From the NCBI GenBank assembly GCA_030685065.1, contig JAUXQH010000175.1, positions 1 to 64,000 of the forward strand: 64,000 nucleotides of DNA. The letters run 5' to 3'. This stretch comes from Pseudomonadota bacterium (lineage in GTDB: Bacteria > Myxococcota_A > UBA796 > SXON01). Within the stretch, counting starts at the first letter, position 1; each line of letters starts with the position of its first letter. Positions 33,794 through 42,968 of this stretch are shown here, piece after piece. The position numbers were made by a program, and so were the translations under genes. A model generated the notes under the pieces. That model worked only from the letters and a program-made list of their open reading frames with translations, searched no databases and was not told where the DNA came from.

Positions 33794-35092
33794 TCATGGA
33801 GTGCCCCGCCGCCTCCCGACCGCCAGCCCCGCGATCAGGAGCCCCGCGAGCGCCCCGGACGCGCCGCCCGGCGCCGCGCACCCGCAGCCCGCCGACGCAT
33901 CGGGGTCCCACCCCTCGGGATCGGCGCACGTCCCGCCGTCCTCCGCGACGCCCAGGTTGCAGACCGGGAAGTGCTCCTCGAGCCTGCGCTCGTAGTCGAT
34001 GAAGCGCATCTGCGTCGTGTCGTGCATGTTTGTTTGATACAGCACGAGATCCTGGGTGGCGGACTGGGGGGTGTAGCGCATCCGCAGCCGGGTGAACCAG
34101 TAGTACATGCCGACGTGGTAGTCGGCCTCGTACCCCAGCGTGAACATGGCGTTGTCGTCGGGGATGACGCCGGTGCACGGGTCACAGCTGCCGTTTCCCC
34201 AGGAGTATTCGGTGACCCAACTCGCGCTCGCCTGCGCCGCGTAGGCCTCGTCCAGCTGCCGGTCGTAGTAGCCGGTGAGGTCCTCGCCCCCCTCCGGCTG
34301 CCACATGCAGTCGTGGTCGATCGAGGCCTCGGCGTAGTTGGCGATGGCGGTGCTGCCCTGGTCGTAGTCGGAGATCGCGTAGATGCGCAGGTCCTGCTCG
34401 CCGGGAGAGTTCAAGGTGCCGATGCGGATCGGCAGCCCGTAGGCCTCGGACATGTAGCTGAACTGCAAGGGCGAGAGCGTGGCCCCCGGCTCGATCTCCG
34501 CGTCCTCGCGCACCTGGGCGGCGAAGAAGTAGGCGCCCCCCTCGATGTACTCGCCGAGCAGGTGCTCCGATGCGTCGGGCACCGCGTAGCCGTTCGTCTG
34601 GAGCCAATCGACCAGCCCCCCGGACTCCGTGGCCGAGAGGATGGAGATGTCGTACTCGCCGACGATGTACTGGGCCTCGACCTCCACGTCGGAGTCCGCG
34701 TCGGAGTCCGCGTCGGTGTCGGTGTCGGTGTCGGCGGAACTGGCAGTGTCGGCAGAAGACGCGAAGTCCTCGCACTCGTAGTGCACCTGCCGAGGGTTCG
34801 AGTACCCACGCAACCGGTCGAATACGCTCGGAGACACCACGTGGATCGCGTCCTCCGGGAGCACCACGGGCACAGGTACCACCATGGCGAAGTCGCGCGT
34901 GTCGCCGAGGACGTCGTTCGCGACGGTGAGCGTGGTGCGGTTGCCCTGCCGCACGATCGCGACCTCGCTGGCGGCGTTCTGGGGGGCCTCGCCGTAGCTC
35001 GACACGTACGTGCCGCAGAACGCGGCGGCGTCGGACGAGGCGAAGAGGGCGATCGCGACGGCGAGGGAGGGGAGAGAGAGGGATCGGGGCAC
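33794..35092 (-). CDS. DUF2330 protein with MYXO-CTERM-like sorting tail
   Basis: A 432-residue exported protein. The signal peptide (MPRSLSLPSLAVAIALFASSDAAA) is followed by a DUF2330 domain (FCGTYV...ASEVAIVRQGNRTTLTVAND...FAMVVPVPVVLP), a short Asp-Ser/Thr tract, and a C-terminus of Gly-Cys-Gly-Cys, hydrophobic helix and Arg-Arg-Arg, the MYXO-CTERM pattern of Myxococcota surface proteins. The GTG at 35092 is chosen because GAGG lies five bases upstream and the signal peptide starts there; a longer frame to 35173 has no signal. It follows another secreted-protein gene on the same strand. Confidence 0.88.
   Translation of the reverse strand: MPRSLSLPSLAVAIALFASSDAAAFCGTYVSSYGEAPQNAASEVAIVRQGNRTTLTVANDVLGDTRDFAMVVPVPVVLPEDAIHVVSPSVFDRLRGYSNPRQVHYECEDFASSADTASSADTDTDTDADSDADSDVEVEAQYIVGEYDISILSATESGGLVDWLQTNGYAVPDASEHLLGEYIEGGAYFFAAQVREDAEIEPGATLSPLQFSYMSEAYGLPIRIGTLNSPGEQDLRIYAISDYDQGSTAIANYAEASIDHDCMWQPEGGEDLTGYYDRQLDEAYAAQASASWVTEYSWGNGSCDPCTGVIPDDNAMFTLGYEADYHVGMYYWFTRLRMRYTPQSATQDLVLYQTNMHDTTQMRFIDYERRLEEHFPVCNLGVAEDGGTCADPEGWDPDASAGCGCAAPGGASGALAGLLIAGLAVGRRRGTP
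34687..34735 (-). repeat. Short Asp-Ser/Asp-Thr coding repeat in the DUF2330 gene
   Basis: Six-base-period units encode alternating Asp with Thr, Ala and Ser, the same type as the longer tract at 30634-30827. Confidence 0.75.
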
Positions 35093-35200
35093 GGGATCCT
35101 CGGGGTACTGGCAAGATGCCCCCCGACCGACGCCGGCACAACCGCGGCCCGGCACAAACCATCGCGCGCTCACGCGTAGGTTTGTGCAGAACCGCGTGAG

Positions 35201-36148
35201 TCACTCCGCGACACACCCCATCACGTCGACGGTCCCCATCCCCACGTCGCGCCCGCCGATGGAGAGCTGGGCGTCGGTCACGCGTCGGCGGGAGGTGGAG
35301 GTGGCGGCCAGGGTCGCGGGGTCCACCACGGAGATCCACGTCGTGACCGACGAGCCGCTCTCGAAGCCGATCTCGCCGAGCTCGATCCCCGCCGCCCGCG
35401 CGATCCCGGCCATCCGCGTGGTGGTCTCCTCCTCCACGATCGCGTCGGGCAGCCGCGCCTCGAGCCGCAGCTCGACGCACGCGGTGCCGCCCGTGTCCCC
35501 GCCCGTGTCCCCGCCCGTGTCCCCGCAGGGCACGCGGCGGGAGGCGCTCCACGTCAGGGCCGTCCCCTCGGCGAAGGGCTCGTTCTTCTTGGCCACGCCG
35601 AGCTCCGAGCGGCCGACCGTGAGCTCCCGTCCGAGCCAGTGGCCGACGTGGGCGTACCAGTCCTCGCGGAGGCGCGCGGCAAGGGGCTCCGGACCGAGCG
35701 TCGCGGTGAGGAGGGGGCGCATCCGCTCGACCTGCCCGGAGGGGAGGTTCGCGGCGACCAGCGAGGAGACGAACAGCGCCTCGATCGCGCCGGCGTCGTA
35801 GGCGTCGACGCCCTTCCATCGCCCCTTTGCGTCCACGAGGTAGCGCGGCATCGCCGGTTCGAGCTGCGCGAGGAGCGCATCGAGCGCGGGGGCCCCCGGC
35901 GGCGGCGGTGGCTCCACGGTGACCGAGAGCACCTGCAGCTCGCGAGTCCCGATCGCCCACCGTTTCCCCGTGGGCGCCACCTCGGGGACCACGCGCAGCT
36001 CGGTGTGGACGGTTGCATTTTGCGGGCCACGCCGCTGTTCACGGTCCCCGGTGCATCGCATCGGAGCGGTGGCGGCGCCCGCCGACGGATCGAAGCGGAG
36101 GGAGACGGTCTCGGCGGCGGCCAGGGGGACCAGGAGCAGGAGCGACAT
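35201..36148 (-). CDS. Secreted protein of unknown function
   Basis: A 315-residue protein with a short Sec signal (MSLLLLVPLAAA). The mature part has three cysteines and three tandem GDTG units (about residues 209-221, encoded by 12-base repeats) that may be a flexible linker. No domain is recognised. The start has TACTCT exactly six bases upstream and no Shine-Dalgarno sequence, suggesting leaderless translation. It is upstream of the DUF2330 gene on the same strand, 108 bases away, and may be in the same transcription unit. Confidence 0.65.
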   Translation of the reverse strand: MSLLLLVPLAAAETVSLRFDPSAGAATAPMRCTGDREQRRGPQNATVHTELRVVPEVAPTGKRWAIGTRELQVLSVTVEPPPPPGAPALDALLAQLEPAMPRYLVDAKGRWKGVDAYDAGAIEALFVSSLVAANLPSGQVERMRPLLTATLGPEPLAARLREDWYAHVGHWLGRELTVGRSELGVAKKNEPFAEGTALTWSASRRVPCGDTGGDTGGDTGGTACVELRLEARLPDAIVEEETTTRMAGIARAAGIELGEIGFESGSSVTTWISVVDPATLAATSTSRRRVTDAQLSIGGRDVGMGTVDVMGCVAE

Positions 36149-36154
36149 GGCTCG

Positions 36155-36160
36155 AGAGTA
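36155..36160 (-). promoter_or_regulatory. -10 element of a probable leaderless promoter
   Basis: TACTCT on the minus strand, six bases before the ATG at 36148. No -35 recognised. Confidence 0.4.
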
Positions 36161-36187
36161 CCCCGCGCGAGGGTACTCCGGCGGCGT

Positions 36188-36850
36188 TCAGACGGGCGGC
36201 TCGACCACCATCCCGCTCGCGCGGAGGGCCTCTTCGAGGCCGGGACGCTCCTTCAGCCAGGCGCCCGGGCTCTTCTTTCCCTCCGCATCCGGCACGTAGA
36301 CCCACTCCGACGTGATCGACGCGCTCTTGCCCCGGAACACGTGGACGGAGAGCGCGGCCTCATCGGTCTGGGCGCTGAGGAGGCGGTACTTGCCCTCCAC
36401 GGTCGTAGTGGTCTCTCCGCCGGAGATCGGGAGCGTGATCATGGCGACGCGCTTCTTCCCCGGCTTCCCCTTCTCGACCTGGCCCTGCGTGCGGTCCTCC
36501 AGGTACAAGAACGTGAGATCCTGCTTCGAGAGCGCCTTCGCGCCGACGGCGGCCACGTAGTCGTAGAGGATGTCCAGCTTGCCGTCGGCCAGGATGACGC
36601 CCGCCGTCGCCACCGTTGCTCCGTTTGTCACGAGCTCGGCGCGCGCGTCCTCGAGGTGGGTCCGGACGCCCGCGACGCAGCTCTCGACGGAGTCGGGCGC
36701 GTCACATCCCACCGAGTCGGGCCACGCGTTGTGCAGCCGTTGCACGACATGGGCGGTGCCCGCCTTCACGTCGAGCGCGACCGTGGTGGTGGCGCCGTCG
36801 TAGCAGCCGGAGAGCAGGACGAGCAGGGAGACCACGGAGAGCGTGCGCAT
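36188..36850 (-). CDS. Predicted lipoprotein, function unknown
   Basis: A 220-residue lipoprotein (MRTLSVVSLLVLLSGC, lipobox LSGC). The mature protein has two further cysteines (VGCDAPDSVESC) and a beta-rich body; no known domain. The ATG at 36850 is preceded by GGGGGA. It is divergent from galE, and both promoters appear to use the same ATAATA core in the 54-base spacer. Confidence 0.72.
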   Translation of the reverse strand: MRTLSVVSLLVLLSGCYDGATTTVALDVKAGTAHVVQRLHNAWPDSVGCDAPDSVESCVAGVRTHLEDARAELVTNGATVATAGVILADGKLDILYDYVAAVGAKALSKQDLTFLYLEDRTQGQVEKGKPGKKRVAMITLPISGGETTTTVEGKYRLLSAQTDEAALSVHVFRGKSASITSEWVYVPDAEGKKSPGAWLKERPGLEEALRASGMVVEPPV

Positions 36851-36874
36851 TCCCCCGTCTATCGCGCGCGCCTT

Positions 36875-36880
36875 GATAAT
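36875..36880. promoter_or_regulatory. Shared -10 region between galE and the divergent lipoprotein
   Basis: GATAAT on the plus strand and TATTAT... read on the minus strand (same hexamer region) each match the -10 consensus at four to five positions, and both are correctly placed for their genes. No -35 elements are obvious. Confidence 0.4.
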
Positions 36881-36904
36881 AGAACCGCCGAAGAGGGGGT
36901 GAGC

Positions 36905-37915
36905 GTGCGGGTCCTCGTCACCGGCGGCGCCGGGTATATCGGCAGCGTGGTCGCGGAGCAGCTCGTGGCGCGCCGCGATCACGTGGTCGTCTACGACAAC
37001 CTGGTCACCGGGCACCGCCGCGCCGTGCCGCCCGGCGCGCGGCTGGTCGAGGGCGACATCGGGGATGTCCCCACGCTGCGCCGGACCCTGCGGGAGGAGG
37101 GCATCGACGCGGTGGTGCACATGGCGGCCGTGTCGCTCGTGGGCGTGTCCGTGCAGGATCCCGCCGCGTACTACCGCAACAACGTCACCGCCGGGCTCGC
37201 GATGCTCGACGCCATGCTCGCCGAGGGCGTGCGGCGGATCGTGTTCTCCTCGTCCGCCTCGGTGTACGGGGAGCCCGTTCGCCAGCCGATCCAGGAAGAG
37301 GATCCGACGCGGCCAACGAGCCCGTATGGGGCGACAAAGCTCGTGTTCGAGGACATCCTCCGCTGGTACGGCGGCGCCTATGGGCTCCGCTCGGTGGGCC
37401 TGCGCTACTTCAACGCGGCGGGCGCTTCGGCGCGCGCGGGAGAGGACCACGAGCCGGAGACGCACCTGATCCCGAGGCTCCTGCAGCTCGCCCTCGGCGT
37501 TGGCGAGCCGATCGCCGTGTTCGGGCAGGACTACCCCACGCGGGACGGCACCGGGGTGCGCGACTACGTCCACGTGCTCGACCTCGCGGACGCGCACATC
37601 GCCGCGCTCGACGCCATGGTGGCGGAGACACGAGGGGGGGGCGGCGAGAGCCGCGTCTACAACCTCGGCTGTGGCGGGGAGGGCTACTCGGTGCAGGAGG
37701 TGGTCGACGCCGCGCGGAGCGTCACCGGGCACCCGATCCCGGTCACGATCGGGCCGCGCCGCTCCGGCGATCCGGCGGTGCTCGTGGCCAGCTCGGATCG
37801 CATCCGGGCGGAGCTCGGCTGGCGCCCGCGCCACCAGGACCTCGGCGCGATCATCGGCTCGGCGTGGCGGTGGGCCCTGGCGAACCCGCGCGGGTGGGAC
37901 GACCGCGGCCGGTAG
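36905..37915 (+). CDS. galE: UDP-glucose 4-epimerase
   Basis: A 336-residue extended SDR. NAD-binding motif TGGAGYIGS at residues 6-14, SSSASVYGEP, the YGATK catalytic Tyr-Lys pair, RYFNAAGA and the RDYVHVLDLADAH motif are all diagnostic of GalE, which interconverts UDP-glucose and UDP-galactose. I chose the GTG at 36905 because the Rossmann fold starts directly there and GAGGGG lies upstream; another GTG at 36899 is possible. Length is normal for the family. It faces the large lipoprotein on the opposite strand. Confidence 0.93.
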   Translation: MRVLVTGGAGYIGSVVAEQLVARRDHVVVYDNLVTGHRRAVPPGARLVEGDIGDVPTLRRTLREEGIDAVVHMAAVSLVGVSVQDPAAYYRNNVTAGLAMLDAMLAEGVRRIVFSSSASVYGEPVRQPIQEEDPTRPTSPYGATKLVFEDILRWYGGAYGLRSVGLRYFNAAGASARAGEDHEPETHLIPRLLQLALGVGEPIAVFGQDYPTRDGTGVRDYVHVLDLADAHIAALDAMVAETRGGGGESRVYNLGCGGEGYSVQEVVDAARSVTGHPIPVTIGPRRSGDPAVLVASSDRIRAELGWRPRHQDLGAIIGSAWRWALANPRGWDDRGR

Positions 37916-37951
37916 ATCCGGGGGGCAACGCCCGCCGCCGCTACCCGGGGA

Positions 37952-40291
37952 TCAGCGACCGTTGGTGATCTGGAGCTCGTAGTTGGCGCAGGAGAAGCTC
38001 GAGAGCCGGATCACGTGGATGTAGTAGTCGCTCGAGAGGTTGTCGCACACGTTGTAGTAGGGGCTCCCTGCTTCGCACGCGCGTGTCTCGACGGGGGCGC
38101 CGTGGCCGCCGTCCCCCACGTCTCGCGCGTAGGCCTGGTACTCCGTGTACCCGCTGCCCTCGGGGTCGGTTCCCGAGCCCGATCCGCAGTCGAGGTAGGA
38201 CTCCGTGCAGCCGCCCTCGTAGACGACGAACGCGTAGTCGCTCGCGCCGTCTACCAGCTCGACGTGGAAGTTGTAGTAGTTGATGCCGGACGTGGCGCCG
38301 TCGCTCGTCTGGATCAAGTACCAATCCTCGTCTCCGGACGCGATGAGGTTGCCGACCACGGAGAGGGTGGTGGCGCCCGTGTCGGCGAGGGTCGACCAGT
38401 CGATGACGGGGCTCGTGCAGGTGTCGCCGTAGCCGGAGCTGTCCTCGTACTGGTCCCACGGGTCACACGCTTCGGTGCTGACCGTGTTCGAGATCCCGCT
38501 CGTGTTGCCCTCGGCGTCCGACGAGGTGGCGTAGAAGCTGTAGGTCAAGGCGCGCGTGAGGGTCTGCGAGAAGGTGAACAACCCCGCGCCGTTGGCGGTG
38601 GTGGTGTCGCTGCCGCTGCCGGTCGACGTGGTCCAGTACAGCGTGATCGTCGAGAAGGCCTCGCTCGTGCCGATGAGCGTGACGGTGTCCTCGTTGCGGA
38701 ACGTGTCGATCGAGGTCAGGACGGGCGAATCGGGCGCGGTGTAGTCGTTGACCTCGACGGAGTCGGAGCCGATCGCGCCGTTGATGGAGCCGTCGTTCGG
38801 GGTGATGTTGCACACCCAGATGTCCGCGTTGCTGGTGTCGCTCGAGCTGACCGACGAGACCGTGATCGAGGTCGCGGTGCCGTTGTTGGTCCAGGCGTAC
38901 GTGTAGGTGACCGGATCGCCGTCGGCGTCGACGCTGGCGGAGACGACGGAGCATTCGAGCGGGGCGTCATCCTCCGGGTACTCGGGCGAGATGGCCACCA
39001 GCGGGGCGGTCGGAGGGCTGTTCTGGATCTCGCGGATGCCCGACGTGACGGTCGAGCCCACGTTCGTGCCGTCCCACGGGGTGACCGTGACGGTGAGCTG
39101 GTCGGACTTGACGAAGTAGGTGCCGGACAGCGTGGGGTCGGTGGCCCCGACGATGTCGGTGCCGTTGAGCGTCCACTGGTAGCGGTACCCCTCGGGGTCC
39201 CCGTCGGAGTCGCTGAAGCCCGAGGGCACGGCGGTGAGCGTGTCATCGGTGTAGGCGGTGCCAGGCGTGATCGTGACGGACGAGAGGGTCGGGGGCGCGT
39301 TTCCGACCACGATGTCGTCGACGCCGAAGGGGCCGATGTCGAACCCGTCCGACGGGGTGGCGTTGACCTCCCACACGTCCCCGCGCGCGGTGTCGGAGGC
39401 GGGGACGGTGTTTCCGGTGTGGCCGGTGAGGGCGCCGTTCTGGTACCAGGCGAAGCTGTACGAGATCGTGTCCCCGTTGGGATCCGCCGACTCGGTCACG
39501 ATGGTGGCGCGCAGCGTGTCGTCCGCGCCGGCCGGATCGGGCGTGATCTGCACCACGGGCGCCTCGGGCGGGCCGTTGACGAAGAGGGTCAGGCGGTCGA
39601 CGCCGACGTTTCCGTCCGAATCCGTCACGCTGAGCAGGATCGAGTGCGTGCCGACGCTGAGCACGTTGCTCGCGAACTCGAGGTCACCCGAGGACGCGGC
39701 GCCGTTCGTGTCGAGCACGCCGTCCAGATCGCTCTCCCACGAGACGAGCAGGTCCGCGGGGGAGTCCTCGATGTCGGCCACGGTGGCGGAGAACAGGATG
39801 ATGTCGCCGTCATTCACCCTGTCGCCCGTGGAAGGGGTCAGGATCTCGACCGCCGGCGCGTTGCCGGCCTCGACGATGAGCTCGATGCTGGCGGAGGCGG
39901 TCTGGCCACCCGGATCCGTGGCCGTGATGCTCACGGTCGCCGCACCAGGCGAGAAGACGTAGTCGCACGTCGAGATGCCCGTGAGGTCGAAGACGGCGGT
40001 CTCACAGACCTGCCCGCCGTTCACTGCCCACAGCACGTCGATCAGGTTCAGAGAGTCTTCATACGACTCGTCGATGACGCGGCCAGAGAGCACAACGGAT
40101 ACGTCTGCGTCGATGATCGTCCCGTCAAGCGGGTTTTCGATCGCGACGACGGGCGGCTCGACGTACTTCGACAGGGTCGTGTCGCCGCAGGCGGCGAGGA
40201 AGTACGGGCTGGCGAGGAGGAGAACGGTGGGGAGCGCGCGGATGGGACACCTCTGGCGCTTCGTGGGCGGCGGGAGCAGTATAGCGGGCAT
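37952..40291 (-). CDS. Large lipoprotein with repeated Ig/PKD-like domains
   Basis: A 779-residue lipoprotein with a long signal (basic TKRQR, hydrophobic core, lipobox LAAC near residue 35). The body is four to five Ig-like/PKD-like beta modules, each with NAPP-type linkers and recurring D-x-D-G text (for example NSPPTAPLVAISPEYPEDDAPL), then a C-terminal domain with cysteines and a pattern like bacterial pre-peptidase C-terminal regions (DWYLIQTSDG). Probably surface-exposed and adhesive. The only sensible start, ATG 40291, makes its first 50 bases overlap the first codons of the divergent gene at 40242. Confidence 0.72.
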   Translation of the reverse strand: MPAILLPPPTKRQRCPIRALPTVLLLASPYFLAACGDTTLSKYVEPPVVAIENPLDGTIIDADVSVVLSGRVIDESYEDSLNLIDVLWAVNGGQVCETAVFDLTGISTCDYVFSPGAATVSITATDPGGQTASASIELIVEAGNAPAVEILTPSTGDRVNDGDIILFSATVADIEDSPADLLVSWESDLDGVLDTNGAASSGDLEFASNVLSVGTHSILLSVTDSDGNVGVDRLTLFVNGPPEAPVVQITPDPAGADDTLRATIVTESADPNGDTISYSFAWYQNGALTGHTGNTVPASDTARGDVWEVNATPSDGFDIGPFGVDDIVVGNAPPTLSSVTITPGTAYTDDTLTAVPSGFSDSDGDPEGYRYQWTLNGTDIVGATDPTLSGTYFVKSDQLTVTVTPWDGTNVGSTVTSGIREIQNSPPTAPLVAISPEYPEDDAPLECSVVSASVDADGDPVTYTYAWTNNGTATSITVSSVSSSDTSNADIWVCNITPNDGSINGAIGSDSVEVNDYTAPDSPVLTSIDTFRNEDTVTLIGTSEAFSTITLYWTTSTGSGSDTTTANGAGLFTFSQTLTRALTYSFYATSSDAEGNTSGISNTVSTEACDPWDQYEDSSGYGDTCTSPVIDWSTLADTGATTLSVVGNLIASGDEDWYLIQTSDGATSGINYYNFHVELVDGASDYAFVVYEGGCTESYLDCGSGSGTDPEGSGYTEYQAYARDVGDGGHGAPVETRACEAGSPYYNVCDNLSSDYYIHVIRLSSFSCANYELQITNGR

Positions 40292-42152
40292 CGTGCTGTT
40301 CTTGGGCTTCCTCGTCGCGCCGAATGCGTTTGCTGCTTTTCCCGAGGGGGGGACGGGCGCCTTGGCGGCCACGGGGGAGCCCCTCGAGGACGCCGCTGGG
40401 AGCGTGGTCGTCGTCGGGGTGGAGGTGCATCCCGAGTACGAACGGTACGCGTTGCGGCTGGATGATGGGCGCGTGGCCGTGGCGGAGCTGACGACGGGCG
40501 CGGGCGGGCTCTGCGACGTGGGAGGCCTCACGATCTTTCCGCGCGCGGACCTCTCCGGAGTGAACCAGACCACCGGGATGAGCGCGCTCTGCGAGCGCCT
40601 CGCGGCGCGTCGGCCCTCGCTCCGCGCGCGTGCGGGAGCGGAAAAAGCGGCCCCCGGGTCGGATGGCGGGGTGTCGGTGGCGCGCTCGCCCGGCCTCGCC
40701 GAGCTCGGGGGCCCCATGGGCTGGACCCCCATCCATCTCGCGCTCGGGCTGCTCGCGGTGCTGGCGCTGCCCCGCCTGCGACTCGACCGGATGTTGCTCG
40801 GCGTCACCGCCGCGTCGCTGCTCGTACGCGTGTGGGCAGCCCCGCGGGGCATCACCAACGGCGCCCTCGCCGGCTATGAAAAGCTGCTGCTGGCCCGGGG
40901 AGGCGTGCTCGAGGCCCCGTACGGGCAGGGATGGGGCGCGATCATGGGGCTCTTCCCCGGTTGGCCCGACAGCGTGTTCCTCGTCGACTTCGGCTTCGCC
41001 GTGGTCGCCGCGCCCCTGCTCGCGGCGATCGTTCGCCGGGAGGCAGGAGCGTTCGCCGGCCTCGCGGCCGGGCTCCTCTTCGCCTGCCTCCCGACCCACG
41101 TCGCGGTGTCGGCGAGCGAGACCATGCACGTGCCGCCGCTGACGCTCGAGCTGCTCGCGGTGCTCGCCGCGGGGAGCTTCGCGCGGGGAGGGGGCGTGGG
41201 TGTCGGCCTCGTCGCGGCGCTCGCCTCGGGCATCGCGGTGCACATCCGGCCGGATGCACTGTCGTTTCTCGTGGTGCCGGTCCTGTGGGCGCTCGCGGGA
41301 TCCACGGGGGCGGAGGCGGCGAGCGAGCGGACCCTCGGCGCCCGGATCGTCCGCTTGGGGCTCCCGGCGCTCACCCTGGCCGGGCTGGTCGGCCTGCGGC
41401 TGGCGAGCCTCGGGGACGCCCCGAGCGAGCTCCTGGTGCCCCCCGGCCCGGAGGTGCTGCTGCCGCGGCTGGGTCCGCCCCTGGCTTCGAGGTCCTTCCA
41501 GCTCTTCTGGCACGCCGGGCTCACGCCCCCGGTGGTCTGGGGCCTCGCCCTCGTGGGGACTGGGGTCCTGCTCCGGGGGAGACGGCTGGCCCTCCTCGGT
41601 CTGCTCCTCCTCTGGGCCATCGTCACGACGGTTCCGTTTGCCGCCAAGGTCTTCCCCCTCGTGGACGCGGTGCGGCTCCAGCTCGCCGGGCAGGCGCCAT
41701 GGATCGCTCTGGCGGCGATCGGGGTCGCCGCCCTGCCCCGGTGGGCGCTCCCCGGGGCCCTGCTGACGTTCCTCCCGTACTTGCCGGTGCGCCCCTGGGT
41801 GCAGACGCAGGAGTGGCAGTTCCTGCGCGAGAACGTGCCGGAGATCCCAGCCGATTGGCGGGTGCGCTACGACGGCCGCCCGCAGCGTTCCGAGGCCTTC
41901 GCCGCCGTGATGCAGGCCATCGGCCCCGCGCGCTGGACGGATGGGCCGCTCCCCGAGGGCGGGCTCCGCTACGTCGGGCTCGACTGCCGCGCGTCGGGGG
42001 GCTGTGATACATCCGGATGTGTCGAGTGGCGTGTCACGCGGCTGGACGGCCGGGTGGACCTCGATCTTTCGCTCGAGGAGCGCACGATCGGGTTCTGGCG
42101 GTGCCCAGGCACAGCGCCTACGGCGGACGGCGCGATAAGCCCGCCGCGATGA
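40242..42152 (+). CDS. Polytopic membrane protein, possible GT-C-type glycosyltransferase
   Basis: A 636-residue protein with a signal-like N-terminus (MGHLWRFVGGGSSIAGIVLF...APNAFA), an extracytoplasmic segment, then about ten transmembrane helices and a short C-terminal soluble domain. The helix pattern and length resemble dolichol-phosphate-mannose-type transferases, but I see no decisive catalytic motif. GGGGAG lies seven bases before the ATG. The stop overlaps the next gene's start. A palindromic GATACATCC/GGATGTGTC motif sits near its 3' end. Confidence 0.55.
   Translation: MGHLWRFVGGGSSIAGIVLFLGFLVAPNAFAAFPEGGTGALAATGEPLEDAAGSVVVVGVEVHPEYERYALRLDDGRVAVAELTTGAGGLCDVGGLTIFPRADLSGVNQTTGMSALCERLAARRPSLRARAGAEKAAPGSDGGVSVARSPGLAELGGPMGWTPIHLALGLLAVLALPRLRLDRMLLGVTAASLLVRVWAAPRGITNGALAGYEKLLLARGGVLEAPYGQGWGAIMGLFPGWPDSVFLVDFGFAVVAAPLLAAIVRREAGAFAGLAAGLLFACLPTHVAVSASETMHVPPLTLELLAVLAAGSFARGGGVGVGLVAALASGIAVHIRPDALSFLVVPVLWALAGSTGAEAASERTLGARIVRLGLPALTLAGLVGLRLASLGDAPSELLVPPGPEVLLPRLGPPLASRSFQLFWHAGLTPPVVWGLALVGTGVLLRGRRLALLGLLLLWAIVTTVPFAAKVFPLVDAVRLQLAGQAPWIALAAIGVAALPRWALPGALLTFLPYLPVRPWVQTQEWQFLRENVPEIPADWRVRYDGRPQRSEAFAAVMQAIGPARWTDGPLPEGGLRYVGLDCRASGGCDTSGCVEWRVTRLDGRVDLDLSLEERTIGFWRCPGTAPTADGAISPPR
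42006..42023. repeat. GAYACATC palindrome within the membrane-protein gene
   Basis: GATACATCC (42006-42014) is followed immediately by GGATGTGTC (42015-42023), an inverted repeat with one mismatch. It is the leftmost of several related motifs that run to 54.5 kb. Confidence 0.5.
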
Positions 42153-42580
42153 AGCCCCTCGTCGAGCTCGCCGCCTCCCGCCCGTTCGTGGCGTGGTTTC
42201 TCGGCTACACGCCGTTCCTCGTGCTGATCTGGGCGTTGGTGACCGCGTTGAGCGGCTGGCGCGAGGCCCTCGCGGTGGCGGGCGTGAACGCGCTGTTCGC
42301 GGCCATTCCGGTCGGGTGCGTGTGGGGGGCGAGCCTGCTCCTCGCGCGTTCGGGGGCGTCGCGGACCTGGTGGCGCGGGCGCCTGGTCGCGCTCGCGCTC
42401 GGCCTGGTCCTGTTCTTCGCCCTCGCGCTCGGGGCGATGTTGTACTTCGATGTCGCGCTGGCCACCGGCTCCGGGACGCTGCTCATCACCACGCTGACCA
42501 CCCTCGCGAACGTGGTGCCGCTCGCGATGGGGATCGGGCTCGAGGCCGCCGCGCGGCATCGGCTCCGCGTCGCCGCGTGA
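42149..42580 (+). CDS. Small integral membrane protein
   Basis: A 143-residue protein that is almost entirely hydrophobic, with four predicted helices (about 12-35, 43-62, 77-98 and 108-130). No family recognised. Its ATG overlaps the stop of the upstream membrane protein (ATGA), so it is co-translated and may be a partner subunit. It is convergent with the MmcQ gene ten bases away. Confidence 0.65.
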   Translation: MKPLVELAASRPFVAWFLGYTPFLVLIWALVTALSGWREALAVAGVNALFAAIPVGCVWGASLLLARSGASRTWWRGRLVALALGLVLFFALALGAMLYFDVALATGSGTLLITTLTTLANVVPLAMGIGLEAAARHRLRVAA

Positions 42581-42589
42581 TCGTGGGGG

Positions 42590-42964
42590 TCAGGCCCCGG
42601 CGTCGAGCTGCTTGAGGAGCTTCTTCGGCGCGATCGCGCGGTAGCTCTCCTCGACCCACGCTTGCAACAGCGCGAGGTCCGGCTGGTCGACCGGCGCGAA
42701 CTTCGCGCTGACCCACCCGCTCTTGCCGAGCCCGTAGCCGGTCGGCTTGGCGAACGGCAGCGCGAGCGCCTGCTCGCCCGTGGTGGGGAGCTTCACGGAC
42801 AGGCCGAAGCCGCCGCTGGTGTCCTGGGTGTGCCCGAGGAACACGAAGACCTTCTTGTTCACCTTCACCACGCGCTCCCCCCACGGGAAGTCCTCCGTCG
42901 CGCCGGGCAGCGACATGGCGAAGGCGAGCAGGGCGGCGGCGGTCTGGTCGAGGGGGCTGGGCAT
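42590..42964 (-). CDS. MmcQ/YjbR-family protein
   Basis: A 124-residue protein matching MmcQ/YjbR (DUF419): [26 protein letters not shown] at the start, then [24 protein letters not shown] and the C-terminal [14 protein letters not shown]. The family has a CyaY-like fold and its role is unclear, possibly nucleic-acid binding. It starts four bases after the ferredoxin stop and is the last gene of the rSAM2-rSAM1-ferredoxin unit, but is not an obvious RiPP component. Confidence 0.88.
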   Translation of the reverse strand: MPSPLDQTAAALLAFAMSLPGATEDFPWGERVVKVNKKVFVFLGHTQDTSGGFGLSVKLPTTGEQALALPFAKPTGYGLGKSGWVSAKFAPVDQPDLALLQAWVEESYRAIAPKKLLKQLDAGA

Positions 42965-42968
42965 GCGA

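Noticed and set aside
37917-37945. Terminator or third copy of the GC palindrome after galE
   Set aside because: Only GCAACGCCC and a G-run match; the hairpin is imperfect, so it is mentioned only as a weak trace.
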